From Bacteroidetes bacterium SW_11_45_7 (GTDB lineage: Bacteria; Bacteroidota; Bacteroidia; Chitinophagales; SW-11-45-7): 10,323 bases of DNA. The DNA lies in assembly GCA_003022985.1 (NCBI GenBank), contig PXTV01000156.1:1-10323 (forward strand). The letters are read 5' to 3'. The notes below the pieces were generated by a model. That model searched no databases, was not told the origin of the DNA, and saw only the letters and a program-made list of their open reading frames with translations. Below are positions 1 to 5,892 of the stretch, piece by piece; the first letter of the stretch is position 1; every line of letters begins with the position of its first letter. The translations under genes were made by a program, and so were the position numbers.

Positions 1-417
1 AATACCTGTATAGAATACGATCTTACCACCCGACATGCACCAAGCGTTAACCTGTGAATCCGCTACAACATTGAATTCCCATTCAAAGCCGTCAAGTCTG
101 TACAACTCATTTTTATTGGCCAGAAATTCTTCAGTTGCACTGACGATATCTTCTCCTACTTCCTTTAGTTTCTTGGTACGCTCATGGGAGGAATCAAGGA
201 GCTTGTGTTCATTTTTGGTAAGGAACTTATCATAGCTCGAAAAGCTCATATCCTGCACGTACCCGCTGGGAAGCAAGATGAGTTGATTTCGTTCCGTGAT
301 GGGTACATCCTGACAGCTTGTGGCTGAAAGAAAAACGATAACAAGCGCAAGAACTCCGGGTAACGAAAGACATCTTTGAGCTTTACGCAATGCAGGGGCA
401 ATGTTAAGTGTATTCAT
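1..417 (-). CDS. M48-family metallopeptidase, lipoprotein type (N-terminal part, runs off left edge)
   Basis: The frame stays open from an ATG at 417 to the window edge, giving 139 residues. The N-terminus has a basic stretch, a hydrophobic segment (about residues 20-33) and a lipobox LSATSC with Cys35 as the likely lipidated residue, so the mature protein is probably anchored in the envelope. Just after it comes VPITERNQLILLP, matching the PITGR-x-QL start of Ste24/LoiP-like M48 proteases. Near the edge is NAWCMSGGKIVFYTGI (124-139), the conserved strand that precedes the zinc-binding HEXXH helix in this family; HEXXH itself lies outside the window. It starts 11 bases after the stop of the YccA-like gene, so the two are probably co-transcribed. 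The expected role, from the family, is quality control of envelope proteins. The family call is firm; the substrate is unknown. Confidence 0.85.
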   Translation of the reverse strand, partial: MNTLNIAPALRKAQRCLSLPGVLALVIVFLSATSCQDVPITERNQLILLPSGYVQDMSFSSYDKFLTKNEHKLLDSSHERTKKLKEVGEDIVSATEEFLANKNELYRLDGFEWEFNVVADSQVNAWCMSGGKIVFYTGI

Positions 418-428
418 CAAACCGGTAT

Positions 429-1166
429 TTAACGACTTCTTATTTTGGAAAGAAGGCGTAAAAATTCGATATAGAGCCAAACGAGTGTGACAATCAACCC
501 AAAGGCGCCAAACCACTCCATGTACTTGGGCAAATTCTGTTCTGCAGCTCTTTGAATGAAATCGAAATCAAGCACAAGGTTCAATGCGGCAACTACAACA
601 ATCACCAGGCTTATCCCAATACCGATTAAGCCGTTACTGTGGAGATAGGGCATACTGATACCGAACATGCTAAGGATGAAATTCAGGAAATAAACGAGTG
701 CTATAGCACCTGTTGCCGCTATGACCCCTTTACGGAAATTTTCCGTGACAACGATCAAACCTGTCCGATAGGCGAGCAATAATGAAGCAAGTGTACCGAA
801 CGTCAGCGCCACAGCTTGAATGGCAATGCCGGTATATTGCGCCTCGAACATTGCTGAAAGGGCGCCCAGGAAAAGCCCTTCACATACTGCATATGCAGGA
901 GCTGTTACAGGTGACCACTCCTTTTTAAACACAGTGACCACTGCAAGGACCAAACCTGCAATAGCCCCTCCCCATATAAATGCAGTAACATGGCCGCCAG
1001 AAAAATAGAGATTCCATGTATAAAGAGCAGGCAAAAGCAGGATGATCAACATGAGGGCTGTCTTGTTGACGGTGCCCTGAACAGTCATGGCTTCCGTTTC
1101 CGATGCAAGACCTGTTTGCTTGTCGAAAACCTTGGCACTCATTGCCGGATTTGCTGAACGGAACAA
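429..1166 (-). CDS. Bax inhibitor-1/YccA family membrane protein
   Basis: This is a 245-residue, highly hydrophobic protein with about seven membrane spans (roughly 35-52, 60-80, 88-106, 111-133, 145-170, 177-200, 215-240). Family marks are the N-terminal FRSANP, the loop VTENFRKGV (140-148), LNLVLDFDFI (195-204) with Asp200 and Asp202, and the last helix EWFGAFGLIVTLVWLY. The acidic residues correspond to the pH-sensing aspartates described for bacterial BI-1 channels such as BsYetJ. Relatives are proposed calcium-leak channels, or modulators of the FtsH protease (E. coli YccA). The start is notable: the codon giving MFRSANP is TTG (1164-1166). The first in-frame ATG is at 1140-1142 (residue 9), and a TGA lies three codons upstream of the TTG. 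Because FRSANP is conserved in the family, I prefer the TTG. The M48 gene follows after 11 bases. Confidence 0.9.
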   Translation of the reverse strand: MFRSANPAMSAKVFDKQTGLASETEAMTVQGTVNKTALMLIILLLPALYTWNLYFSGGHVTAFIWGGAIAGLVLAVVTVFKKEWSPVTAPAYAVCEGLFLGALSAMFEAQYTGIAIQAVALTFGTLASLLLAYRTGLIVVTENFRKGVIAATGAIALVYFLNFILSMFGISMPYLHSNGLIGIGISLVIVVVAALNLVLDFDFIQRAAEQNLPKYMEWFGAFGLIVTLVWLYIEFLRLLSKIRSR

Positions 1167-1244
1167 TGGGATTCAATTTAGCGATGAGTTAATATAGACA
1201 GCTCGAACTGTTTTACCATAACAGATAAAACCGGGTGTCAGAGA

Positions 1245-1252
1245 CAAAAATA
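1245..1252 (-). promoter_or_regulatory. Possible Bacteroidota -7 box upstream of the YccA-like gene
   Basis: On the minus strand this reads TATTTTTG, matching the Bacteroidota -7 consensus TAnnTTTG, about 80 bases before the TTG start at 1166. I see no TTG or TTTG at the expected -33 distance, so the assignment is weak. The motif also overlaps the T-rich tract after the inverted repeat at 1268-1301. Confidence 0.25.
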
Positions 1253-1267
1253 TAATGAAAATGAGAC

Positions 1268-1301
1268 CTCAGGTCATTGCTATTGCTTTCCAGGACCTGA
1301 G
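1268..1301 (-). terminator. Inverted repeat after the pterin dehydratase gene, possible terminator
   Basis: CTCAGGTC (1268-1275) pairs perfectly with GACCTGAG (1294-1301) across an 18-base loop. It begins 17 bases beyond the stop of the dehydratase gene and is followed on the minus strand by a T-rich stretch (about 1245-1262). This could end the dehydratase transcript and separate it from the YccA-like gene. The long loop and interrupted T tract make it a weak intrinsic terminator. Confidence 0.35.
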
Positions 1302-1318
1302 ACACTTATAGGAAAAGT

Positions 1319-1651
1319 TTACTGCTCAACCAGCTCATCGATCTTGGCTGCCACTATAAAATCGTTCTCGGACAGTCCGCCAATGGCATGTGTTGTAAGT
1401 TCTGTCACGGCCATGCCGTAGTGAACGTGGATATCGGGATGATGCCCTTCATCCTCAGCGATGTCTGCTACTTGATTCACAAAATCCATCGTCTTCTTAA
1501 AATCCTTGAACTCAAAAGATTTGCGGATTTTCCGATCATCCTCAACTTGCCATTTCGTTTTGAGCGTGTTCTTGTAATTTTCGATCTCATCCTTTTTCAA
1601 AGGAGGAACACCCCCTTCGCAAGGTTGGCATTTCTTTTCTGTTAGTTCCAT
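1319..1651 (-). CDS. phhB: 4a-hydroxytetrahydrobiopterin dehydratase (pterin-4a-carbinolamine dehydratase)
   Basis: At 110 residues the length is normal for the PCD/DCoH family. The enzyme dehydrates 4a-hydroxytetrahydropterin, formed by aromatic amino acid hydroxylases, to the quinonoid dihydropterin. The catalytic signature is complete: EGHHPDIHVHYG (68-79) with His70 and His71, then the third histidine His88 in VTELTTHAIGGLSENDF. The N-terminal CQPCEGGVPPL is typical of bacterial members, and Trp34 is the usual core residue. ATG at 1651 is the first start that retains that N-terminus. No phenylalanine hydroxylase gene is in the window, so the partner must be elsewhere, or the protein may act in another role such as molybdopterin or pterin recycling. 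It is separated from the next minus-strand gene by 152 bases and may be its own unit. Confidence 0.93.
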   Translation of the reverse strand: MELTEKKCQPCEGGVPPLKKDEIENYKNTLKTKWQVEDDRKIRKSFEFKDFKKTMDFVNQVADIAEDEGHHPDIHVHYGMAVTELTTHAIGGLSENDFIVAAKIDELVEQ

Positions 1652-1718
1652 ATACGTTCAGTTTCTTCACTTTTTAACAATACAATCGAATAGCTGTTGT
1701 TGATCGATTGCCGCACAG

Positions 1719-1726
1719 CAAAATTA
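1719..1726 (-). promoter_or_regulatory. Possible -7 box upstream of the pterin dehydratase gene
   Basis: The minus strand reads TAATTTTG, a match to the Bacteroidota -7 consensus TAnnTTTG, 67 bases before the ATG at 1651. A clear -33 TTTG at the usual distance is missing, so this is a tentative call. Confidence 0.3.
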
Positions 1727-1740
1727 CCAAAGTTGACATG

Positions 1741-1761
1741 CAGCTTTTGGTCAGCTTTTGG
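1741..1761 (+). repeat. Short tandem repeat, two copies of CAGCTTTTGG
   Basis: CAGCTTTTGG occurs at 1741-1750 and again at 1752-1761, one base apart, giving an 11-base period (about one helical turn). It lies between the divergent starts of the dehydratase and methyltransferase genes and just upstream of the dehydratase -7 candidate. The spacing would put two protein-binding sites on one DNA face, but it may be chance. Confidence 0.4.
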
Positions 1762-1851
1762 CCCCTACATGGTCTCCTGCCTCAAACTTGAAAGGAGTTA
1801 ATCGTTAGCAATACCATTCTGATCAGTAATTCCGGATAATATGGCCTTAAA

Positions 1852-1879
1852 TTGATGTGCTGCGCATAGCTTACATTTG
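1852..1879 (+). promoter_or_regulatory. Bacteroidota-type promoter for the rRNA methyltransferase gene
   Basis: TTG (1852-1854) lies 17 bases before TACATTTG (1872-1879). This fits the primary sigma-factor promoter of Bacteroidota, TTG-N17-23-TAnnTTTG. Transcription would begin near 1886, leaving about a 60-base leader before the ATG at 1945. A weak hairpin (GATGA 1889-1893 with TCATC 1902-1906) lies in that leader. The base match is direct; promoter activity is inferred. Confidence 0.6.
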
Positions 1880-1944
1880 TCGATTGTAGATGAGGATCAA
1901 TTCATCATCTGGCTTATCACCTCAATTGCGAACTTCCTTAAAAA

Positions 1945-3093
1945 ATGCAACTTCTCGCCAAAACCCTTTACGGCCTTGAACATGTTCTTGCCGATGAGCT
2001 GCAAGCGCTGGGTGCGCAATATGTAGAACGCCTCAACCGAGCTGTTCGTTTTCATGGTGATCGAGCACTTATCTACAAAGCTAACCTCTGGTGCCGAACG
2101 GCCTTGCGCATCTTACTTCCTGTCCATTCCTATACAGCCCGCCATAAAAACCAGCTTTACAATGGTGTGCGAAGGTATAATTGGCAAGAACTGCTTAAAT
2201 CATCGGATACCCTGGCAGTCGACACAACCTTGCAAAACACCTACTTCTCGCATTCCAAGTTTGTATCGCAGAAGATTAAGGATGCCGTAGTTGATCAAAT
2301 TCGAGAGAGGGAAGGCAAGCGTCCTTCCGTTGATCTGGATCAACCAACACTTCGCTTAAACGCCCACATCTATAAGAACAAAGTTAGCTTGTCGATCGAC
2401 ACCTCAGGGAACAGTCTTCACAGACGTGGCTACCATGTGCATTCGGCTGCGGCTCCACTCAATGAAGTCCTGGGTGCTGGCATGATAAGGCTGGCTGACT
2501 GGCAGGGAAAATCGCCTTTGCTCGATCCGATGTGCGGCTCGGGCACGATTGTAACCGAAGCTGCTATGATTGCTGCTAACATCGCCCCCGGCCTCAACCG
2601 TTCATTTGGATTTGAGACCTTGAATGATTTTGACCATGAGCTTTGGCAAACGATCAAACAAGAAGCCAAGGATGCACAGCAAGAGCCAACTGCACTGATC
2701 CGGGGATCGGATCAAAGCGCCAGAGCCATCCGATCAGCGCGCATCAACCTCCAAACTGCCGGGGTTGATCAACATGTGACCTTACAGATTTGCTCCCTTG
2801 ACAAATTGAAGCCACCGGTTGATCAGCAGGGCGTCATTATTACCAATCCACCCTATGGCGAGCGCCTTGGCAAGGATGATTTACCCGGCTTCTATCAAAC
2901 CATAGGTGACAAACTCAAACGTTCATTTCCGGGTTGGGATGCCTGGCTATTGAGCGCTAACCCCGTTGCAATTAAACGCATCGGTTTACAAACGCAAAAT
3001 AAATTAACGCTCTATAACGGCCAACTCGAGTGCAAATACCTCCATTATCCCCTCTATCAAGGAAGCAAGAAAAAGAAATACGCTGCGCAATGA
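1945..3093 (+). CDS. THUMP-domain class I SAM-dependent RNA methyltransferase (RlmL N-terminal/YpsC-like)
   Basis: This 382-residue protein should methylate a guanine N2 in 23S rRNA, as the RlmL half of E. coli RlmKL does at G2445. Domains in order are an N-terminal ferredoxin-like region opening with LAKTLYGLEHVLADEL, a THUMP RNA-binding domain (about 45-155, including DTTLQNTYFSHSKFVSQKI), and a Rossmann methyltransferase domain from about 160. SAM motif I is DPMCGSGT (194-201), and the catalytic motif IV is NPPY (301-304) in ITNPPYGERL. NPPY is typical of enzymes acting on an exocyclic amino group. The RlmK half found in the E. coli fusion is absent, as usual outside gammaproteobacteria. 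The C-terminus is basic (GSKKKKYAAQ). A likely promoter lies at 1852-1879. The gene converges with the YkgJ-like gene, 39 bases away. Confidence 0.93.
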   Translation: MQLLAKTLYGLEHVLADELQALGAQYVERLNRAVRFHGDRALIYKANLWCRTALRILLPVHSYTARHKNQLYNGVRRYNWQELLKSSDTLAVDTTLQNTYFSHSKFVSQKIKDAVVDQIREREGKRPSVDLDQPTLRLNAHIYKNKVSLSIDTSGNSLHRRGYHVHSAAAPLNEVLGAGMIRLADWQGKSPLLDPMCGSGTIVTEAAMIAANIAPGLNRSFGFETLNDFDHELWQTIKQEAKDAQQEPTALIRGSDQSARAIRSARINLQTAGVDQHVTLQICSLDKLKPPVDQQGVIITNPPYGERLGKDDLPGFYQTIGDKLKRSFPGWDAWLLSANPVAIKRIGLQTQNKLTLYNGQLECKYLHYPLYQGSKKKKYAAQ

Positions 3094-3103
3094 TGAATGA
3101 CCC

Positions 3104-3126
3104 TTGATCAAATGCAGATTGATCAA
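3104..3126. repeat. Paired TTGATCAA palindromes between convergent genes
   Basis: TTGATCAA occurs at 3104-3111 and 3119-3126, the second extending to the 10-bp palindrome ATTGATCAAT (3118-3127). They fill the 39-base space between the converging methyltransferase and YkgJ-like genes. Two more TTGATCAA copies are inside the methyltransferase gene (2291-2298, 2765-2772). There is no T tract, so this is not a typical terminator. Confidence 0.45.
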
Positions 3127-3132
3127 TCCCAT

Positions 3133-3675
3133 TCACCATCCTTTGCTGTAGATCTCCTTCATCCGCTCCACAATATGAAAGACAGCCGGGCAAACTGTTG
3201 TGTTCTTTTCGGTGACAGATAGAAGCTGATGGAATTTGCGTCTGTGGGTATGGGGGAAACTCGCACATGCGGCTGGTCTATCCTCATAGACGGAACAGTA
3301 ATTATCATCGCCAAGAAATGGGCAAGGAGCTTGTTGTAATACATATTCATCGTCTTCATCCCTGCGTAGATAACGCTCCACAAATGTTGCGGGCCTGATG
3401 TTGAAGGGTTTAGCTAACCGTTCAATATCGCGTTTTTTAAAAACAGGACTTGTTGTTTTACAGCAGTTGGCGCAATCCAAACAATCGATTTGGCTAAACG
3501 CTTCTTCATCGAGTTGATGAACAGTACGATCGAGGTCTTTCGGAGGGTTTTTCTTTAATCGTTTGAAAAAAGCGCGGTTTTCCTTGCGTTTTGCCTTAGC
3601 ACGATCGCGGAAGAGGCGAATATTGGGAGGTTGCATTGCCTCAAATTTAGCCAATTTGAGAGCATCCCAACTCAT
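3133..3675 (-). CDS. YkgJ-family cysteine-cluster protein
   Basis: This 180-residue protein belongs to the YkgJ (UPF0153, CxxCxxCC) family, thought to bind zinc or an iron-sulfur cluster. Its biochemical role is not established. The signature is CLDCANCC (65-72). Further cysteines are in the expected context at 118 (APCPFLGDD), 127 (YCSVYEDRPAACASFP), 137 in the same block and 162 (VCPAV), making eight potential ligands. The N-terminal 60 residues are strongly basic (RDRAKAKRKENRAFFKRLKKNPPK), which suggests nucleic-acid or ribosome contact, but that is inference. ATG at 3675 is the natural start. The gene is divergent from pyrG across the long intergenic region and converges with the rRNA methyltransferase. 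A TATAAT-like hexamer lies on the minus strand near 3711-3717, but I see no TAnnTTTG promoter. Confidence 0.88.
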   Translation of the reverse strand: MSWDALKLAKFEAMQPPNIRLFRDRAKAKRKENRAFFKRLKKNPPKDLDRTVHQLDEEAFSQIDCLDCANCCKTTSPVFKKRDIERLAKPFNIRPATFVERYLRRDEDDEYVLQQAPCPFLGDDNYCSVYEDRPAACASFPHTHRRKFHQLLSVTEKNTTVCPAVFHIVERMKEIYSKGW

Positions 3676-3735
3676 TGTTCTTGTTTATAACTTTTCCAAG
3701 CAAAGACCTCATTATTATACCACCTTTCATTTCCC

Positions 3736-3752
3736 TTCCACAGGTTGTGGAA
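3736..3752. repeat. Perfect inverted repeat resembling paired DnaA boxes
   Basis: TTCCACA (3736-3742) and TGTGGAA (3746-3752) are a perfect 7-bp inverted repeat around GGT. Read on the minus strand, the right arm extends to TTTTCCACA, one mismatch from the DnaA box TTATCCACA. It sits about 60 bases upstream of the YkgJ-like start. It could be a DnaA-binding pair, an operator or a small hairpin. Two boxes alone do not make an origin. Confidence 0.4.
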
Positions 3753-3819
3753 AACTCCTGAGTCCTTGAGTGCTTATTTTCATTAACTTTGATTTTACCC
3801 TGTGTTAATTGGAGTTTGA

Positions 3820-3841
3820 GAATAACACGGCTACTGGTTCC
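3820..3841 (+). repeat. Left terminal inverted repeat of the palindromic element
   Basis: GAATAACACGG, six variable bases, then GTTCC. The reverse complement of 4016-4037 has the same layout, with 16 identical consensus bases and two more matches in the variable part. Confidence 0.65.
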
Positions 3842-3863
3842 AACGGTTGTGGGTACAACAATA

Positions 3864-3875
3864 CGGCTAAAGCCG
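3864..3875. repeat. Palindrome 1 of the element
   Basis: CGGCT-AA-AGCCG: a five-base stem around AA, with the shared core GGCTAAAGCC. Confidence 0.6.
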
Positions 3876-3896
3876 CTATAATGAATTGTTTGTTAT

Positions 3897-3916
3897 CCGT
3901 TGGCTGAAGCCAACGG
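3897..3916. repeat. Palindrome 2 of the element
   Basis: CCGTTGGCT pairs perfectly with AGCCAACGG around GA (nine-base stem), core GGCTGAAGCC. It is the strongest of the four hairpins and is flanked by ATTG and CAAT, which could lengthen the stem after internal mismatches. Confidence 0.7.
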
Positions 3917-3953
3917 CAATGAATATTGAAAAATCCGGGCATTAACAATTGCT

Positions 3954-3969
3954 GTCAGCTTTAGCTGAC
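3954..3969. repeat. Palindrome 3 of the element (inverted orientation)
   Basis: GTCAGCT pairs perfectly with AGCTGAC around TT (seven-base stem). The TT centre makes it the reverse-complement form of the CTAAAG core seen in palindrome 1. Confidence 0.7.
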
Positions 3970-3993
3970 GGATTCAAAAGCTTATAGATCAGG

Positions 3994-4003
3994 GGCTTTA
4001 GCC
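3994..4003. repeat. Palindrome 4 of the element (inverted orientation)
   Basis: GGCT-TT-AGCC: a four-base stem whose core is the exact reverse complement of palindrome 1's GGCTAAAGCC. Confidence 0.55.
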
Positions 4004-4015
4004 ACATTGTTGGCA

Positions 4016-4037
4016 GGAACTTTTAACCGTGTTATTC
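4016..4037 (-). repeat. Right terminal inverted repeat of the palindromic element
   Basis: GGAAC (4016-4020), six variable bases, then CCGTGTTATTC (4027-4037), the reverse complement of the left end layout. Confidence 0.65.
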
Positions 4038-4041
4038 TATA

Positions 4042-4209
4042 GAGTTTTCCTACTTCATCCTTTGGGTAGAATGATTTTGATATAGATGTTGTTAAAAAAA
4101 TGTAAGTGGCATAGTTAAGAGTGAACGATCTGCCTACGAACAGGAGTTGGGGAAAGCTTCTTTTTACTAAAGTGGAACAGGCCATGAGTCGAGAAATTCG
4201 CTTATTACC
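4042..4209 (+). promoter_or_regulatory. pyrG upstream region, promoter not clear
   Basis: These 168 bases lie between the palindromic element and pyrG. The best promoter candidate is TTG (4089-4091), 20 bases before TAGTTAAG (4112-4119), which matches TAnnTTTG at only four of six fixed positions. A short frame (ATG 4184-4186, nine codons, alternative GTG 4121) ends with TGA 4211-4213, overlapping the pyrG ATG as ATGA. This could couple translation, but its peptide is not recognisable. I see no G-run of the kind used in CTP-sensing reiterative transcription of Gram-positive pyrG. Confidence 0.25.
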
Positions 4210-5862
4210 ATGACAAAGCATATTTTTGTTACCGGTGGGGTCACCTCTTCCCTTGGAAAAGGCATTTTTGCCGCTTCGCTTGCTAAACTTTTACAGGCAC
4301 GTGGCTATACTGTCACCATTCAAAAATTCGACCCTTACATTAACGTTGATCCCGGCACGTTAAATCCTTATGAACATGGCGAATGCTATGTAACAGAAGA
4401 TGGAGCCGAGACTGACCTCGACCTGGGCCATTACGAACGCTTCCTCAACACTCCTACTTCACAGGCCAACAATGTCACCACCGGTTTGATTTATCAAACC
4501 GTGATCACGAATGAACGCGAAGGCGAGTATCTCGGCAAAACCGTTCAGGTAGTACCTCACATTACTGATGAAATTCAGCGCAGGATGCTCTTGCTCAGTG
4601 ATGAAGGCCAATACGATGTGATCATTACCGAGTTGGGAGGTACTGTGGGTGACATCGAGTCCCTGCCTTACATTGAAGCGGTACGCCAGCTTAAGTGGGA
4701 ATTGGGTAAGGATAACTGCATGGTGATTCATCTTACCTTGCTTCCCTATTTGAACGCTGCCAAAGAATTAAAAACAAAGCCCACTCAACATAGCGTTAAG
4801 GAGTTGCTCAGCAATGGCGTTCAGCCGGATATGCTTGTTTGCCGAACGGAAAAGCAATTAACAGAAGATGTAAGAAAAAAATTGGCCCTGTTCTGCAATG
4901 TTGATATGGATTCCGTCATTCAGGCGATCGATGCTGATTCCATCTACCAAGTGCCGCTCAACATGCAGCAGGAAAATCTCGACAGCACCGTTCTCCACAA
5001 ATTAAACCTTCCTGTTGATGACGAACCAAATTTGACAAGCTGGCAATCATTTCTTACAAAGCTGCGCAATCCTGCCAAAGAGATCACCATTGGCCTGATA
5101 GGAAAGTACGTTGAACTGCAAGATGCTTACAAATCCATAGATGAGGCATTTATTCATGCAGCTGTGAGCAATGATTGCAAGGTGAATGTTGAAACCATCC
5201 ATTCGGAAACGCTGACCCCGGGTAATGTTGGAAAAGTGCTTGGTCATTTGGATGGCGTGCTTGTGGCGCCCGGTTTTGGCCCCAGAGGCACGGATGGTAA
5301 AATCGAAGCGATTCGTTATATCCGCGAAAATCACGTACCCTTTTTCGGTATTTGTTTTGGGATGCAATGTGCCGTTATTGAATACGGCCGCAATGTGCTG
5401 GGCTACCAGGATGCCAGTTCTGCTGAAATCGATGCGGATACAAACAACCCGGTGATTTCACTCATGGAAGAGCAGAAAGACCTCGAGAAAATGGGTGGTA
5501 CCATGCGCTTAGGTGCATACAGATGCGTTCTTAAAAAGGCCACGCTCGTGCACAATGCCTATCAGCAAGACGAAATATTAGAGCGTCACAGGCATCGCTA
5601 TGAATTCAACAACGCTTATTTAGATGATTTTGAGGCAAGTGGTATGATCGCTTCGGGCATCAATCCGGATAATGATCTTGTCGAGATCATTGAACTCAAC
5701 AATCATCCCTGGTTTGTAGGCGTCCAATATCACCCCGAGTTAAAAAGTACCGTTGACAATCCCCACCCCCTTTTCGTTAACTTTATAGCAGCTTCCATAG
5801 CCCATCAAGAATCGGGCACGTCCACAACAGCCAGCAAGGGAAATGTGGTGTCTTATTCTTAA
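4210..5862 (+). CDS. pyrG: CTP synthase (glutamine-hydrolysing)
   Basis: This enzyme makes CTP from UTP, ATP and glutamine, the last step of de novo pyrimidine nucleotide synthesis. At 550 residues it is full length (E. coli 545). The synthetase domain (1-270) has the ATP loop GGVTSSLGKG (9-18), KFDPYINVDPGT, the Mg/UTP segment ETDLDLGHYERF with Asp71, and TELGGTVGDIES with Glu141. The class I glutamine amidotransferase domain (about 292-535) has the oxyanion loop PGFGPRG (354-360), nucleophile Cys382 in GICFGMQ, and His508 and Glu510 in QYHPEL. All catalytic residues are present. The C-terminal tail after 533 is short and polar. ATG at 4210 gives the canonical MTKHIFVTGG start. yidC follows after 30 bases, probably in one transcript. 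Confidence 0.98.
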   Translation: MTKHIFVTGGVTSSLGKGIFAASLAKLLQARGYTVTIQKFDPYINVDPGTLNPYEHGECYVTEDGAETDLDLGHYERFLNTPTSQANNVTTGLIYQTVITNEREGEYLGKTVQVVPHITDEIQRRMLLLSDEGQYDVIITELGGTVGDIESLPYIEAVRQLKWELGKDNCMVIHLTLLPYLNAAKELKTKPTQHSVKELLSNGVQPDMLVCRTEKQLTEDVRKKLALFCNVDMDSVIQAIDADSIYQVPLNMQQENLDSTVLHKLNLPVDDEPNLTSWQSFLTKLRNPAKEITIGLIGKYVELQDAYKSIDEAFIHAAVSNDCKVNVETIHSETLTPGNVGKVLGHLDGVLVAPGFGPRGTDGKIEAIRYIRENHVPFFGICFGMQCAVIEYGRNVLGYQDASSAEIDADTNNPVISLMEEQKDLEKMGGTMRLGAYRCVLKKATLVHNAYQQDEILERHRHRYEFNNAYLDDFEASGMIASGINPDNDLVEIIELNNHPWFVGVQYHPELKSTVDNPHPLFVNFIAASIAHQESGTSTTASKGNVVSYS

Positions 5863-5892
5863 ATTCGCACACCTCAAACACGCCTTGCATAA

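Larger units (their letters stand above)
3818..4041. mobile_element. MITE/REP-like palindromic element with terminal inverted repeats
   Basis: This non-coding element is about 220 bp. Its ends are inverted repeats: GAATAACACGG (3820-3830) matches CCGTGTTATTC (4027-4037) perfectly, and GTTCC (3837-3841) matches GGAAC (4016-4020) at the same six-base spacing, so about 18 of 22 positions pair. Inside are four palindromes with a common RGCT-NN-AGCY core: 3864-3875, 3897-3916, 3954-3969 and 3994-4003. The first two have purine centres (AA, GA) and the last two TT, so the halves are in opposite orientation and the element is symmetric overall. GAGTTT occurs on both outer sides (3812-3817 and 4042-4047), a possible target duplication. 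No transposase is encoded. It resembles palindromic REP-type repeats mobilised in trans by RAYT/TnpA-REP proteins in Bacteroidota, from memory and unverified here. The remaining sequence up to pyrG is described under 4042-4209. Confidence 0.6.

Noticed and set aside
925..1176. An ATG frame (MNPIVPFSKSGNE) overlapping the YccA-like gene start, suggesting a frameshift
   Set aside because: The TTG frame already gives the family N-terminus FRSANP without interruption, so no frameshift is needed.
3093..3133. Bidirectional terminator between the converging methyltransferase and YkgJ-like genes
   Set aside because: The paired TTGATCAA motifs have no GC-rich stem and no T tract on either strand.
3820..4037. 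Reading the repeated palindromes as a CRISPR array
   Set aside because: The units differ in length and sequence, are in mixed orientation and are not regularly spaced; no cas genes are present.
3982..4221. A minus-strand open frame of 79 residues across the palindromic element and pyrG leader
   Set aside because: It has no recognisable domain, overlaps the inverted repeats and runs antisense into the pyrG start; chance is more likely.
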